From NCBI GenBank assembly GCA_937910255.1, contig CALEOQ010000260.1, positions 1 through 18,876 of the forward strand: a DNA stretch of 18,876 nt, read 5' to 3'. The translations under genes were made by a program, and so were the position numbers. Below, piece by piece: positions 1 to 9,894 of the stretch. The notes beneath the pieces were generated by a model that searched no databases, was not told the DNA's origin, and was given only the letters and a program-made list of their open reading frames with translations. This DNA comes from an uncultured Caulobacteraceae bacterium (GTDB taxonomy: Bacteria > Pseudomonadota > Alphaproteobacteria > Caulobacterales > Caulobacteraceae). How positions within the stretch are numbered: the first letter of the stretch is position 1; each line of letters starts with the position of its first letter.

Positions 1-125
1 GCGATCGACCGCTCTGTCTCTCGTGTCTGATCGTCTTCGCTCTTACACTTGTTGCTTTTTTTTTTTTACTGCTACGGCGACCACCGAGATCTACCCTCTT
101 GCCCTCCCCGCCGCTCTTCCGTTCT
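1..125. other. Sequencing-adapter artefact at left contig end
   Basis: Bases 68-125 align, with scattered substitutions, to the Illumina P5/TruSeq universal adapter: the core CGGCGACCACCGAGATCT is intact at 75-92 and the end CTCTTCCGTTCT (114-125) matches CTCTTCCGATCT. Bases 1-67 are noise with a T-run. The plus-strand reading frame at 23-229 contains the translated-adapter signature FFFFTATATTEIY, a familiar database contaminant, and is not a gene. Biological sequence starts at about 126. Confidence 0.95.
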
Positions 126-3100
126 CTGGGGAGATAGAGCTTCAGGGTGTGCGCGCCCGCCGCTGGATAGAAGACGATGGTGGTGGTGTGCGGCGGGGTG
201 AAGCCCGGCGGAGCCTGCCAGGTCTCTGAAAGCTGGTCGCTGACATCGTCCAGGTTAGCCCGGATGATCACCGAGGCCGGAATCGTCAGGTCGTTGTTGC
301 GGACATAGTTGGTCAAGATCACCAGGATGCCCTCGGGAACCCCGCCGACATTCTGCACAAGGAACGGGGTCGAGAGGGTCAGCTGCTCGGTGGACAGATT
401 GGCCGAGGTGGCCGCGATGTCCGTGGTGATCTGACTGACCGCCTGGCCCACCAGGCTCTCGGTGACGATGGAGCCAGCGGTCACCGAGTCCACCTCGAAG
501 TTCGTGCCCTTCACCTTGCCGCCGACAATGGCCAGGGGGAAAAGCTCGTCCACCCCGTTGGTGAAGCCGATCTCCTCGGCCAGGAACAGCAGCGTCGAGG
601 TCAGGCCCGTATTGTAGTTGAAGATCCCGCTGACCAGCCGGTTGCCACCGGAGGTCACCGACGTCGCCATGGTCCAGGACGCGCCATAGGCCGAACTCAC
701 CTCAGCCAGCGTGGTCACCTGGCCCAGGAAGTCGCCGCCGAACTCCACCTCCAGGTTCTGAATCCACGTGGCGCCCGCCGACATGGTGTCGACCCAGGTC
801 CGCGTCTCCGACACCGCTGTGGCGATGTCAGACCCGATCTGGCTGACCACCGCCGCCACGTGACTGGCCAGCGTCGAGCCCGCCCCCTCGTCCCAGATCA
901 GCGTGTCCTTCTGCAGGATCATCGACTGACCGTCCTCGCCCTGCACGGCGATACCCGCCACCCGGGTCCACAGGGATCGGTCGCCCTCCTCCCACTGCAG
1001 GTCCTCGTCGATCAGGATGCGCTTGACCTTGCGGCCCTTGTGGAAGCTCTCGCTGACTACCTGGGCGAAACTCTCGTCGAGCCGCAGATAGGTCTCCAGT
1101 AGGCCTGCGGTTAGCGCATTGCCTTGGGCCAGTACCCCCTCGGCGAAGGCCATCCACTCGGTCGCCGACCGCCCGCCGAGCCGGGTCGCCGCAGAGCTGA
1201 CGAACCCGTCGGCGGGGATGGAGATGTCGTTCTCATAAGCCCAGCCGCCCACCCAGCCGTCCGTAGCCCGCCACCGGGCGCGGAAGTCATAGGTCTGGCC
1301 GCCCAGGACGCCGGAGAAGTCCCCGGCTGGCGCATGGGCCGGCAGGGTCAGGGCGGCCTGCCAGGACCCGCCGCTGGTGGGGCGGAATTGAACCATCAGG
1401 TCCTGCACCTGGCCCGCCTCCATCGGCGAGGCGTAGATCTGGGCCACTGGGTAGGAAGTCCCGTCCGGGGCCTGACGGATCACCCCGATCACCGAGAAAT
1501 TGTCCACCGCCGGCACGTCGCGAGTGATCAGGATGCCTGAGGCCGACCCCGGCTCTGAGACGTCGCCATTCTCCAGGACCGAGCGGATCTCCACATCCAC
1601 CCGCAGGCCCTCGAACGCCCCATCGGGATCAAAGGCCGCCTCGGTGATCGGCGGGGTGCGCACCTCCCGCACGCCTGCGCCCAGGGCGGCCAGGTCCCGC
1701 CAGTTGGAATTTTCCCCCGTGCCGGGCGTGAAGCGCCAGCGGGCGGTGAAGCCCTGCACCGGGCTGGTCCGCTGGCCGGCGATCTCGAAATAGACCACCA
1801 CCCCGTCCGGCGAGCCCTTGGCCCCCCGGATGCGGGGGCGCGGCGCCCCGACCTTGGCGCTCAAGCTCGTCTGCAGCGCCGGGATGTCCCCCGTCTCCGC
1901 CGCCATGATGTCGGCGGCCCGATAGGCCCGCGCGGCGAACTGCACCTCCCCCGACGCCGTGGGCGAGATGTCGATGATCTCCAGGTCTTCGGTGACCTGT
2001 TCGGCCACGCCGACGGCCACCAGGTCGCCCTTGCCCGGCGCCTCATCCGCCGCCAGAGGGGCGGCGAACACGATGTCCCGCGTCGTCGTCCCCGGATTGA
2101 CGATCGCCAGGTCCAGCAGCACCCCGTCGGGGCGGCGCACGTCCATGGCGTAGTCCAGGCCCGCCTCGAAGGTGACGGCCTCGTCCAGGCGCACGCCGGC
2201 CACCAGGGCGCCGGACCACCGGCGGAAGGTCACCCGGCCTTCGGCGGCGCCATAGAGGGCGCTGGGGTGGCGCACCCGCACCCGGTCGCCATAGGTCGAG
2301 GCCACCCCGTCCAGCCCCGAGGTCCACTCATGGCCTTCCACATGCAGGGCGGCCTTGGCCAGATAGACCCGACCCTCCCGATAGGCCCGCCCCGGCGCGC
2401 AGGCCATGCCCAGGTCCAGGGTCTCGTAGAGATCGGCGGTCGTGGCGTCATAGCCGTCATTGAACACCACCAGCTCGTCGGGGCGGCTGTCGCTGTCCAG
2501 GTTCTCGAATTGCACCCGCACCGCATGCACCGGGTCGGGGAAGGCGCGGCGATAGCGGTAGCCCTTGACATTCCGCCCCGTGAACATCTGCCGGGGGAAG
2601 GGCTTTTCCCAGTCGGTGACGAAGCAGAGCTTCGAGCCGTTGTAATAGGTGGCGAACCGCCCGGCGCGACCCAGGCGCAGCAGGACGTCTTCCTGGCTGG
2701 CGTCGTCGCCCACCAGGACGCTGGCCTCCCACTCCCGCTCGGTGATCAGCTCGTAGGCGACCGCGCAGCTGGCGTCGATCTGGCCCGCGCTCATGGGCTT
2801 GGCCGCCGCCGGCCCGGTCACCAGCCAGCGCGCCAGCGCCGCCGGGTTCGAGGTCTCGGCCTCGGTCTCCCAGTCGCCATCGGCATAGATCGGACAGATC
2901 GGCGTCACCACGCCCGACACCTGCGGCAGCTGGCCATTGATGGTGGAGGTGGCCTTCACCTTCATGGCGATGCAGGCCAGCGTCTCGTCGATCACCGGCT
3001 TGCGGTTCTCCACCGACCGCATGGCCGCCCAGAAGACGGTGTTGGTCAGCGTCCCGTCCAGGGTGGGCTGCGGCCCCACCTTCTTCACCGCGACCTCGTA

Positions 3101-4231
3101 CTGGCCCTTGGCCACCGTCCATTCGCGGGTGACGGTCAGGGCGTCCTTGGTCATCGTCTTGACGTAGATCGACCCCTCCAGCAGCGGCCCGGAGGGCCCG
3201 CTCACCGCGCCCAGGGGAGCGTTGATCCACTCGGTGTCGCCCACCGCGCGATAGCGCACATGCAGGTGGGCGTCGAAGGCGAGCGTCGCGCCCTTTTCGT
3301 TGACGTAGTTCAGGCCGCCCGGCCAGCTGACGTCGATCTGAACCTTCTCGGTATCCTCGGCCGTGGTGTGGACCACGTACTCATCCGGGGTTCCGGTCAG
3401 CTCGTCCGTATAGGCCTCCTCCACCACCCGCATCGGATAGAGGGTGAAGTTGCGCGGGCCAGGCGTCAGGGCCAGCTCATAGGCCACCACCCCTTCAGGC
3501 AGGCTGGAGACCAGGGTCTCCCCCAGCTTCAGGGTCGCCAGGTCCAGGGCGCACTTGCCGTAGTGCAGGCCATAGACGACGTGCAGATAGACGTCCTCGC
3601 CCTCGGTCTGGGTGTAGGCGCTGGACGCCACGTCGAACCACACCCGCCGGCGGCCCAGCACCAGGGGCATCATCCGGCCCCGGCGAAGCTGGTTCTGCTG
3701 GCCCTGCAGGCTGTAGCGGGCCTGACGCTCCAGGTCGGCCTTGCCCGCCTTCGGGCCAAACAGGCTGTTGGTCAGGGCCTGGCCCGCGGTGGCCACCGCC
3801 GCAGCCGCCGCCGTGCGGATCAGGACATTGGTGAAGCCATTGCCCATGGCCGCCAGCGGGCCGGCGGGCCCGCCGATCCAGAAGCTCACCGCGATGATGG
3901 CGATGGTCAGGACGGTCTGCAGGACCTTGTTGCCCTTGCCCTTGCCGCCGCCCTGCGGAAGCACCGCGATATTGACGATCTGGCCGGGCCTCGGGACCAC
4001 GTCCAGGGCGAGCGTCCGGTCCTCGATCTCGACCCCGTCCAGGAACACCACCGTCCGCGAGAGGTCCTGCGGGTCCAGCAGGCCGGCGCGCACGGCCGCC
4101 GTCAGGATCTGGGCCACGCTCTGGCCCTCGCAGGCCTCCAGCCGCTCGACGCGCGGGGCGAACGGTTCCGGGGCCAGGATGACGGCGGCGCCGGCGCCCC
4201 TGGGGGGCGTCATGTGCGAACCATCAGGCAT
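126..4231 (-). CDS. J: Tip attachment protein J / host specificity protein, 3' end missing
   Basis: This is the large central tail-tip protein that in lambda-like phages caps the tail and contacts the host receptor. I translated the frame by eye from 4231 to about 126 with no stop: about 1365 residues, and the stop lies beyond the contig. The N-terminal region has a basic Gly/Lys stretch and then a long hydrophobic Ala/Gly segment (about residues 100-155), typical of J homologues. It is followed by the conserved tip core with a Phage-tail_3-like region and fibronectin-like segments (FTARWRFTPG, YDFRARWRATDGW). The C-terminal part becomes coiled and repeat-like (VAAVVSQIGSDIATAVSET), as in DUF1983-type tips. 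The chosen ATG at 4231 overlaps the peptidase gene by 8 nt and has a weak GGGA upstream; ATG 4213 is the alternative. Order K-like/J-like supports the call. Confidence 0.9.
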
Positions 4232-4637
4232 CGAAACATCCCAGGAGGCGCTGGGCCCACATCGGTTCGTCGAGCCGACTGATCACCGTCTCGCACCCGA
4301 TCTGGGCATGGAGGAAATTCATGTCGTCCAGCAGCAGGCCCACATGGGCCGGACGGCCGAACACCTTCAGCAGCACCGCCGCCGAGGGCTGCGCCGCGCA
4401 GGGCCGCCAGAGCGAGATCGACTGCGCCACCAGCCCTTCCATATGGGCCGCCAGCCGGGCGGGGCTCGCCGCCTCGGCCAGGTCATAGGCGTCGCTGACG
4501 CAGGGGCTGTCCTTGCCAAACAGCGCCTTGCGGCCGAACCGCAGGCAACCCCAGCAGTCCCAGCCCCCAGGGTCGCGACCGCGCAGCACATAGGGGACGC
4601 CCACATAGGCCCCCGCCACCCGCAGCACGGCGCTCAT
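4224..4637 (-). CDS. NlpC/P60-family tail peptidase (gpK-like)
   Basis: A 137-aa protein of the NlpC/P60 cysteine peptidase fold used by lambda-like tail tips, presumably to cut peptidoglycan cross-bridges during DNA entry. The nucleophile is visible as Cys28 in GGWDCWGC, the catalytic His as His98 in PAHVGLLL, and His110 (NFLHA) fits the third polar residue. Length is that of the catalytic domain alone; the separate Mov34/JAB domain of full-length lambda gpK is absent. ATG 4637 shares one base with the upstream TGA (TGATG), implying translational coupling; a TTG at 4640 is less likely. Its position between the DUF1833 gene and J is the expected one. Confidence 0.9.
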   Translation of the reverse strand: MSAVLRVAGAYVGVPYVLRGRDPGGWDCWGCLRFGRKALFGKDSPCVSDAYDLAEAASPARLAAHMEGLVAQSISLWRPCAAQPSAAVLLKVFGRPAHVGLLLDDMNFLHAQIGCETVISRLDEPMWAQRLLGCFDA

Positions 4638-5131
4638 CAATAGGCGCCGGGCGTGCGGCTGGGATTGTAGCTGGCCTTGCAGGCCGGCTCGGCGGCGAAG
4701 TCCCGCGAGCGGATGGTGGCGATGGCCTTGGGCGCGTCAATCTCGGCCTCGGCCACCTCGGCGTCCGTCATGGCCATCTCCACCACGTCGGGCTCTGACA
4801 GGCGCACCATTTCGGCGGTGACGGTAGGCTGGCCCGTGGCGGTGCGGATGGCCCGCGCCACGTCGCCGTCGCGGATGAACATCTCCAGCTTCGCGTCGCG
4901 GGACGGCTCGCCCTCCCCGGCCCCGGCCCAGGTGAACTCGAAGGGGGCGAAGTCGAAGATCTCGCCCCGGCTCAGCACGCCGCGGCGCGTGGTCCCGGCC
5001 AGCCGGCCGTCATGGCTGGCCGCCCGGATCGGATCATCCAGGCCGTCGGCGGAAAGCGTGATCAGCAGCACCGGCTCTTCCGGCTCGCCGGCGAACAGCT
5101 CCCGCACCAGGTCTTCGCTGATGTCCTGCAT
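4637..5131 (-). CDS. DUF1833 tail-tip protein (gpL-like position)
   Basis: A 164-aa protein resembling the phage DUF1833 family. It has an N-terminal beta-rich part (EEPVLLITLSADGLDDPIR), a charged middle (RDAKLEMFIRDGDVARAIRT), and a C-terminal segment with the family-like ending (CKASYNPSRTPGAY). It sits directly before the NlpC/P60 gene, where lambda has gpL, and probably helps join the distal tail to the tip complex. ATG 5131 overlaps the preceding stop by one base (TGATG); the frame extends upstream to 5221, but that part is Gly-rich shadow of the gpM-like gene. Function is inferred from family and position; the family call is from memory of its pattern. Confidence 0.8.
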   Translation of the reverse strand: MQDISEDLVRELFAGEPEEPVLLITLSADGLDDPIRAASHDGRLAGTTRRGVLSRGEIFDFAPFEFTWAGAGEGEPSRDAKLEMFIRDGDVARAIRTATGQPTVTAEMVRLSEPDVVEMAMTDAEVAEAEIDAPKAIATIRSRDFAAEPACKASYNPSRTPGAY

Positions 5132-6003
5132 CAGGCCACCGCCAGCTGCAGGCCAAAGCTGTAGTAAGCCGCCTCCTGGGCCGCCAGCCGCGCCAGAGCC
5201 GGCGCGCCGTCCGCCGTCCACCAGGCCTGGCAGAGCTCGTCGGTGTCAGGCCGTACAAACCAGAAGGGCGAGCCGCCATGGGCGTGGAAATCCTCCAGGG
5301 CCACCAGCTGCTCGGGGCTCAACCGCAGCTGCGCCTGCACGATCTGGCGGGCGGTCGCCCCGACCTTCTGCGTCATGGCGATTCCGGCGTCGCTCTCGAA
5401 GGCCTTGCGCAGCGAGGTGGGCGCCGCGGAAAACCCATCCATCAGCACCGGCGGCAAGGCGGCGGGCCAGATCGGCAAGGCCAGGTCCGGGTTCGAGGTC
5501 GGGCCTGGATCCCAGCGGGGCGGGTCGCCGTCCGTCCGGGCCGGCGCAATCATCGGCTTCAGCAGCCCGGCCACATAGGCCCCCGTCGCCGCCCCGCTCA
5601 GCCGCAGCCGGGCCTGGCTGGCCCCGCTCGGCCAGGTCACCCGCCCATAGGACCGGTTGAACCGTTGGCGCAGCCCCTTGGCGGCCGCGCCGGTCGCCGT
5701 CCGCACCAGCGGCAGGGTCGCGGTGTTGACCACCGTGCCGCCCCCGTCACACCACTGCACCGCCAGGGTCGCCGCCGCGCCGACGAAACTCCACAGGCCC
5801 GCACAGTCATAGGTCGCCCCGGCGCTCACCGCCGCCAGATCGGTGTCCACCCCCACGGTCGCGGTCGCCGAGCCGCTCGCCGTGATCACGATCCGACCGG
5901 GCGCCCCCAGGGTGGCCTCGTCCGCCGCCAGCGTGGCCCCGCCCACGGCGGCGTATCCTGTGGTCCCGTCGAGACCACCGGCATTTTCGATCCTGTTTTC
6001 CAT
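5131..6003 (-). CDS. Minor tail protein, gpM-like C-terminus with added beta-rich N-terminus
   Basis: A 290-aa protein. The last ~115 residues (LPIWPAALPPVLMDGFS onward) have the pattern of gpM/distal-tail-type proteins: WPAALP opening, a central segment on data such as LSPEQLVALEDFHAH, then GGSPFWFVRP and a beta-strand ending YYSFGLQLAVA. The first ~165 residues are small-residue-rich and beta-strand-rich with WSF and aromatic positions, resembling a carbohydrate-binding-like module; lambda gpM (about 109 aa) lacks this. It follows the tape measure by 16 nt with a weak AAGAGA as ribosome site, and couples to DUF1833 by TGATG. It probably forms the distal tail ring; the N-domain may decorate it or bind surface glycans (inference). 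Confidence 0.72.
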   Translation of the reverse strand: MENRIENAGGLDGTTGYAAVGGATLAADEATLGAPGRIVITASGSATATVGVDTDLAAVSAGATYDCAGLWSFVGAAATLAVQWCDGGGTVVNTATLPLVRTATGAAAKGLRQRFNRSYGRVTWPSGASQARLRLSGAATGAYVAGLLKPMIAPARTDGDPPRWDPGPTSNPDLALPIWPAALPPVLMDGFSAAPTSLRKAFESDAGIAMTQKVGATARQIVQAQLRLSPEQLVALEDFHAHGGSPFWFVRPDTDELCQAWWTADGAPALARLAAQEAAYYSFGLQLAVA

Positions 6004-6019
6004 GGCTTGGACGGGTCTC

Positions 6020-9000
6020 TTAGCCGCGTTTCTTGTGGCCGCTGGGCGAGCGCTGAAGCGCCTTCACCAGGTCGCCATTCTGGGCGGCGTTCGAGATCAT
6101 CGAGCGCCCCACCTGTTCATAGAGATCCACCCGCATGCCATCGGAGGTGGGCGTCACCTCCTTGCGCAGGTTCTGGCCGGTGTGGTCATGGACCTCCACC
6201 TTCAGCTCGGGGCGCATGGACGATCCGCCGCCGGCCGGCGCGCCGCCAGCCCAGCCGCCCTGGGCGAAGCGGCTCGGCTCAGCCCCACGGTTGATCATCT
6301 CCAGCACCGGGCCCCAGTCCCGGGCCGCCTTGGCCTGCACCACGAACTCGCCGTTCGAAAGCCGGGCCGGAACCTTGTCGTCGCGGGGGCCGCCTGGGCC
6401 GTTGACCCAGCCGCCGCTCGCCATGGCCGGGCCATAAGGAACCACCACCGGCCCTGGCATGCCGCTGGCCGCAGCCCCGCCGCCGCCCATCATCGTGCCC
6501 AGCACACGGCCGAGGAAGCTCGCCACGCCGCCGCCCGACGCCCCTCCGGCCTGCGGCGAGAAGGTGTCCCGCAGCATGTCGATGATCGCCTTGCGCAGCG
6601 GATTCGCGATCAGTTCTTGCCACGCGGCGTTCAGCAGATCATCCACCAGCGCCTTGCCGGCATCCGCCCAGTCCCCGCGACGGGCGGCGTCGAGCGCGCC
6701 CACGATGGTGTCGGCCGTCTCGGCATAGCGGCGCTCGGCATACTCGCTGGCCGCCCGCAGGCGGTCCTGCTCCAGCTGCAGCAGGCGATCCTGAACCACC
6801 GTCTCCACCGCGATGCGGTTGGCGGCGATCGCGTCGGCGAGGCGGGCGGCATACTGCTGCTCCTCGATCTCGCCCCGCGCCCGCTTCCGCGCCATGTCCG
6901 CCCGGATGCGGTTTTCGCTCTCGGCGAAGATCTGTTCTCTCAGGCTGGCCAGCTGCGCCGCCGCGGCCACCCCGTCGGGCACGCCCCGAGAGTCCGTCGG
7001 CACCACCACCCCCGCCGTCACCACATCGAACGCTTCCCGCGCCGCCGGCTCGGCGACTTGCAGGGCGGCGTTCAGTCGGCGGGCCTGGTCCTGGGTGGCG
7101 TAGTATCGCCGCACCGCGTCCTCGATGGCCGCAACCTCCGCAGGCGCGGCCTGGCGCAGCTCCGCCAGTTCCCGCTCCCGCCGCAGGGCCTCGATGCTCC
7201 CGCCCGACATTTCGGTCTGGATTTCCTCCAGACGCTCCAGGGCTCGCGCATGGGCCTGGGCGGCCTGCTCGGCCTCCCGGGCCGCGGCGGAAGCGGCCCT
7301 ATCATTTGCCTTATCTCCTGCCGGGGTCGCACCGCTTGAGGCGGCTTGGCCAGGCTGGGCGGCGCCACCGCGGAAGCCGGGACCAGTCGCTCCGGTCCCG
7401 CCGCCTCGGCGGCCACCACCTGAGCCCTTAGCCGCCGCCTCGTAATACTTCTCCAGGAGAAGCGATCGGCGATACTCGGCCTGCTGAAGGTCCTTCAGTT
7501 GCGCATCGACCAGTTCTTGGGGCCCGCGGATCATCTGGCCCGTCTCGGTATCCAGCGTCCCCATTCTCGCTTGCCGCACAGCCGTCTCAGCCGCCGCGAC
7601 GTTGCCTTCCTGCGCCGCCACGGCGGCCAGAAGGGCTTCCTTGCGCTGCTCGGCCAGGGCGCCCGCATATCGCCGGCTTGCGGTTTCAGCCCGCGAGGCG
7701 GCGGCTGCGGCATTGTCCAGGCCCGTGGCGAGGTCGTTGGACGAGTCGGACGCCTCTTCATTCATCTCGTCGACGATCTTCCAGCCGCGCGCGAGAGCCT
7801 CCGCGTTTTGCTGGGCCTGCATAGTGGCGCGAGTGACCGCCCAGAGGGCGGCGCCAAGCACAAGCGTGGCCGCTCCGACCGCCCCGCCCATCGCCGTCCA
7901 CGCGACCCCACCGGCCCGCACCGCCGCATTCTTCGCCACCTGCGCCGTGGTGCTTTGACGCAGCACCACCGTTTCCGCAGCCGCCGCCTCGGTCGCCGCA
8001 GCCGTCGCCACCGCCTTGGATATGGCCGCCCGCTCCCCCGTTCGGTCAGCCAGGGCCTGGGCGCGCGTCGCCTGGGTGTTCAGAATCTGCGCCGCGGCTT
8101 CCGTGTTCGCCGCCGCCGTGGCGGCCTTGGACCCCTGCGCCTTCAACGCGGTCGCCTGCGCCGCCGCCCGGTCGGCCAGGGCCTTGGCCCGCGTCGCGGC
8201 AGCCGCCTGCTGGGTGGCCTGTGATTCCAGCGCCAGAGCTCGGGCGGTCTCCTCCCGCTCCCGGGCGCGCAGGCCCACGGCCAGGTTCGCCTGGGCCGGG
8301 GCGCGGACGCCCCCGGCCACCAGCCGGGCCTGCCGTCCATAGTCCGCCAGGGCGGTGTTGGCCGCACGGACCTGCTGCGCCACCGTGACGAAGGCCCCGG
8401 CCAGCACCGAGCCCAGCTTCAGGGCAATCAGGGCCTGCCCGGCTTGTATGATGAGGTCCAGGTGCTGCAGGGCGTCTCCACCAAGATTGGCGATGGACCC
8501 CACCAGATCGGCCACAAGCTCCAGACCCCGCTCGAACCCGTCCAGCATGTCCGGATCGGCCACCAGCTCCTCGCGGAAGGACGCCATCTTGGCCGAGGCC
8601 TCGTCCAGCCACCCGACAATGCCACCTTGCGCGCCCGACACCGCCATCAGCTCGCCGACGGTCTTCATCACCTCGTCGCTCAGCAGCCGCCAGCTTTGCG
8701 CCGCGGTCTTGGGAGCGAGCTTGAAAGCCTCGTCGATCTCCGGGCCCATCTTCAGCAGGGCCGTCATTACCCGCTCGGCGGTGAGTTCCCCCTCCTCTGC
8801 CATGGTCTTCAAGGCGGAGAACGGGACCGCCATGCCCGTCGCAATCTGACGCATCAAAGCCGGGGCAGATTCCATCAAGCTGTTGAACTCATCACCCCGG
8901 ATGATTCCCCGGCCGATACCCTGGCTGAACTGCACGGTGGCGGCCGCAGATTCCTGCTGGGTCGCGCCGCCGATCGCCTGCGCCTTGAGCGCCAGATCGG

Positions 9001-9610
9001 TAACCCGAAGCGCGTCTTCCTGCGCGCGGCCCGCATCCCGGATCGCCGGGGCTAGGCGGGCATACAGCTGCACCGTCTCCGAGATGCCGCTGCGGGTCTG
9101 TTTCGAGATCTCGAACAGCCGCCCCTCGGTCTGGACGGCCGCCTCCTGGCTGTCGCTCACCTGCCGGATGCGGGCGATCAGCGACGCATAGCTGTCGCCC
9201 ATGCGGATCGCATCGTCGGCATAGGCGATCGCCGCCACTCCGGCCGTCGCCATTACCGCCCCGCCAGCCAGCAGCGCCCCGTTGAGGGTCCGGCTCAGGA
9301 ACGACGCCCGCTCGACCGCGGCCGAATACCGCACCAGCGAGGCGGCCCCTTCCCGGGCGCTGTAGCCCAGGCCGATCAGGCCAGCGCCCGCCGGTCCAAG
9401 GGCGCCCGTAAAGGCCGTCAGCCGGCTTCGCGAGGCCATGGCCGTGGCGCCCAGCGCGCCGTTGGCGGCGCCCGCCGCCTTCAACGCCGGCCCCATGGCG
9501 CCCGCCTGGGCGCGCTGTTGCCGCAGGGCGTCCGAAAGGCTGTGGACCTCGCGCGCAGTCGTCCCGGCGCCGATCGCGCGATATTCGAGGGTCGCCGTCC
9601 GTTTCGCCAT
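6020..9610 (-). CDS. H: Tail tape measure protein (gpH-like)
   Basis: At 1196 aa this is the longest complete gene in the window. It sets tail length and is ejected ahead of the DNA. Residues ~100-300 carry the conserved tape-measure N-terminal domain (ISKQTRSGISETVQLYARLA, GIIRGDEFNSLMES, LTAERVMTALLKMG). Residues ~410-560 are a very Ala-rich helical region, followed by a hydrophobic helix (~565-592, AAT LVLGAALWAV). The C-terminus has the lambda-type motif LSNGEFVVQAKAARDW at ~1080. With the usual ~1.5 A per residue a tail of about 180 nm is predicted. The ATG follows GGGAGAGC. Unusually, the chaperone genes that normally sit just upstream are 4 kb away. Confidence 0.95.
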   Translation of the reverse strand: MAKRTATLEYRAIGAGTTAREVHSLSDALRQQRAQAGAMGPALKAAGAANGALGATAMASRSRLTAFTGALGPAGAGLIGLGYSAREGAASLVRYSAAVERASFLSRTLNGALLAGGAVMATAGVAAIAYADDAIRMGDSYASLIARIRQVSDSQEAAVQTEGRLFEISKQTRSGISETVQLYARLAPAIRDAGRAQEDALRVTDLALKAQAIGGATQQESAAATVQFSQGIGRGIIRGDEFNSLMESAPALMRQIATGMAVPFSALKTMAEEGELTAERVMTALLKMGPEIDEAFKLAPKTAAQSWRLLSDEVMKTVGELMAVSGAQGGIVGWLDEASAKMASFREELVADPDMLDGFERGLELVADLVGSIANLGGDALQHLDLIIQAGQALIALKLGSVLAGAFVTVAQQVRAANTALADYGRQARLVAGGVRAPAQANLAVGLRAREREETARALALESQATQQAAAATRAKALADRAAAQATALKAQGSKAATAAANTEAAAQILNTQATRAQALADRTGERAAISKAVATAAATEAAAAETVVLRQSTTAQVAKNAAVRAGGVAWTAMGGAVGAATLVLGAALWAVTRATMQAQQNAEALARGWKIVDEMNEEASDSSNDLATGLDNAAAAASRAETASRRYAGALAEQRKEALLAAVAAQEGNVAAAETAVRQARMGTLDTETGQMIRGPQELVDAQLKDLQQAEYRRSLLLEKYYEAAAKGSGGGRRGGGTGATGPGFRGGAAQPGQAASSGATPAGDKANDRAASAAAREAEQAAQAHARALERLEEIQTEMSGGSIEALRRERELAELRQAAPAEVAAIEDAVRRYYATQDQARRLNAALQVAEPAAREAFDVVTAGVVVPTDSRGVPDGVAAAAQLASLREQIFAESENRIRADMARKRARGEIEEQQYAARLADAIAANRIAVETVVQDRLLQLEQDRLRAASEYAERRYAETADTIVGALDAARRGDWADAGKALVDDLLNAAWQELIANPLRKAIIDMLRDTFSPQAGGASGGGVASFLGRVLGTMMGGGGAAASGMPGPVVVPYGPAMASGGWVNGPGGPRDDKVPARLSNGEFVVQAKAARDWGPVLEMINRGAEPSRFAQGGWAGGAPAGGGSSMRPELKVEVHDHTGQNLRKEVTPTSDGMRVDLYEQVGRSMISNAAQNGDLVKALQRSPSGHKKRG

Positions 9611-9631
9611 GCTCTCCCGCCTGAATGCATG

Positions 9632-9656
9632 AAGGGCGGCCCTTTGGACCGCCCTT
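9632..9656 (-). other. Hairpin just upstream of tape measure start
   Basis: An 8-bp perfect stem, AAGGGCGG / CCGCCCTT, with a 9-nt loop. It lies between the pentamer array A and the tape-measure ribosome site. On the minus strand it is followed by TTCATGCATT rather than a T-run, so it is a poor intrinsic terminator. It may cap the preceding transcript or act as a processing site; nothing more can be read from it. Confidence 0.5.
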
Positions 9657-9659
9657 CCC

Positions 9660-9725
9660 CTGCCTAGCCCAACCGAGCCCTGCCTTACCTAGCCAGACCC
9701 CGCCCTGCCGCAGCCAAGCCGCGCC
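9660..9725 (-). repeat. Pentanucleotide-phased array A
   Basis: Thirteen consecutive 5-nt units ending in RCC on the plus strand (GGYNN on the minus strand, for example GGCTA GGCAG), with a single extra G at 9710 breaking the phase. The last two bases of each unit vary freely while the GGY core is kept. A 14-nt string (9666-9679) recurs exactly in array B at 9838-9851. A 5-nt period cannot encode one stable reading frame, so it is not coding repeat sequence. Confidence 0.85.
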
Positions 9726-9732
9726 ATGGGCC

Positions 9733-9752
9733 TGTCCGCCGGAGCGGACCTC
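9733..9752 (-). repeat. 20-bp hairpin repeat, copy 2
   Basis: Exact copy of the 20-mer at 9895-9914. It contains the stem GTCCGC-CGGA-GCGGAC. On the minus strand it stands just 5' of array A (7 nt between), as copy 1 stands just 5' of array B. Confidence 0.85.
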
Positions 9753-9806
9753 TGTGTCGTCGAAGCGTTTGGGCTGGAGGGCCGCCGTCTCCGGCGACCC
9801 TCACCC

Positions 9807-9886
9807 CTGCCGTGCCCCGCCTAGCCAAGCCGTGCCGAGCCCAACCGAGCCGGACCACGCCTCACCCGGCACTGCCGAGCCGGACC
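9807..9886 (-). repeat. Pentanucleotide-phased array B
   Basis: Sixteen 5-nt units in unbroken phase over 80 bp (GGYNN on the minus strand, e.g. GGCTT GGCTA GGCGG); only the unit at 9867-9871 departs from the pattern. Some sub-blocks recur internally, e.g. GGTCCGGCTCGG twice, 30 nt apart, and in array A. The spacer between this array and hairpin copy 2 (9753-9806) holds a short GC hairpin but no unit pattern and no gene. Confidence 0.85.
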
Positions 9887-9894
9887 TCGCGGGT

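Noticed and set aside
23..229. 68-codon plus-strand open frame
   Set aside because: It encodes the translated P5 adapter, a known contaminant, and then antisense of J.
2457..3230. 257-codon minus-strand frame inside J
   Set aside because: It is out of frame with J, rich in Gly/Arg, and has no ribosome site; J's own frame is open across the same bases.
2267..4282. 671-codon plus-strand open frame
   Set aside because: It is antisense to the J-like gene in very GC-rich DNA, its translation is Arg/Gly/His/Pro-rich without domain pattern, and the minus frame gives a convincing tip protein throughout.
5843..7339. 498-codon plus-strand open frame (and the related one at 5278-6294)
   Set aside because: Antisense shadow of the tape measure and gpM-like genes, with the same low-information His/Arg/Gly composition.
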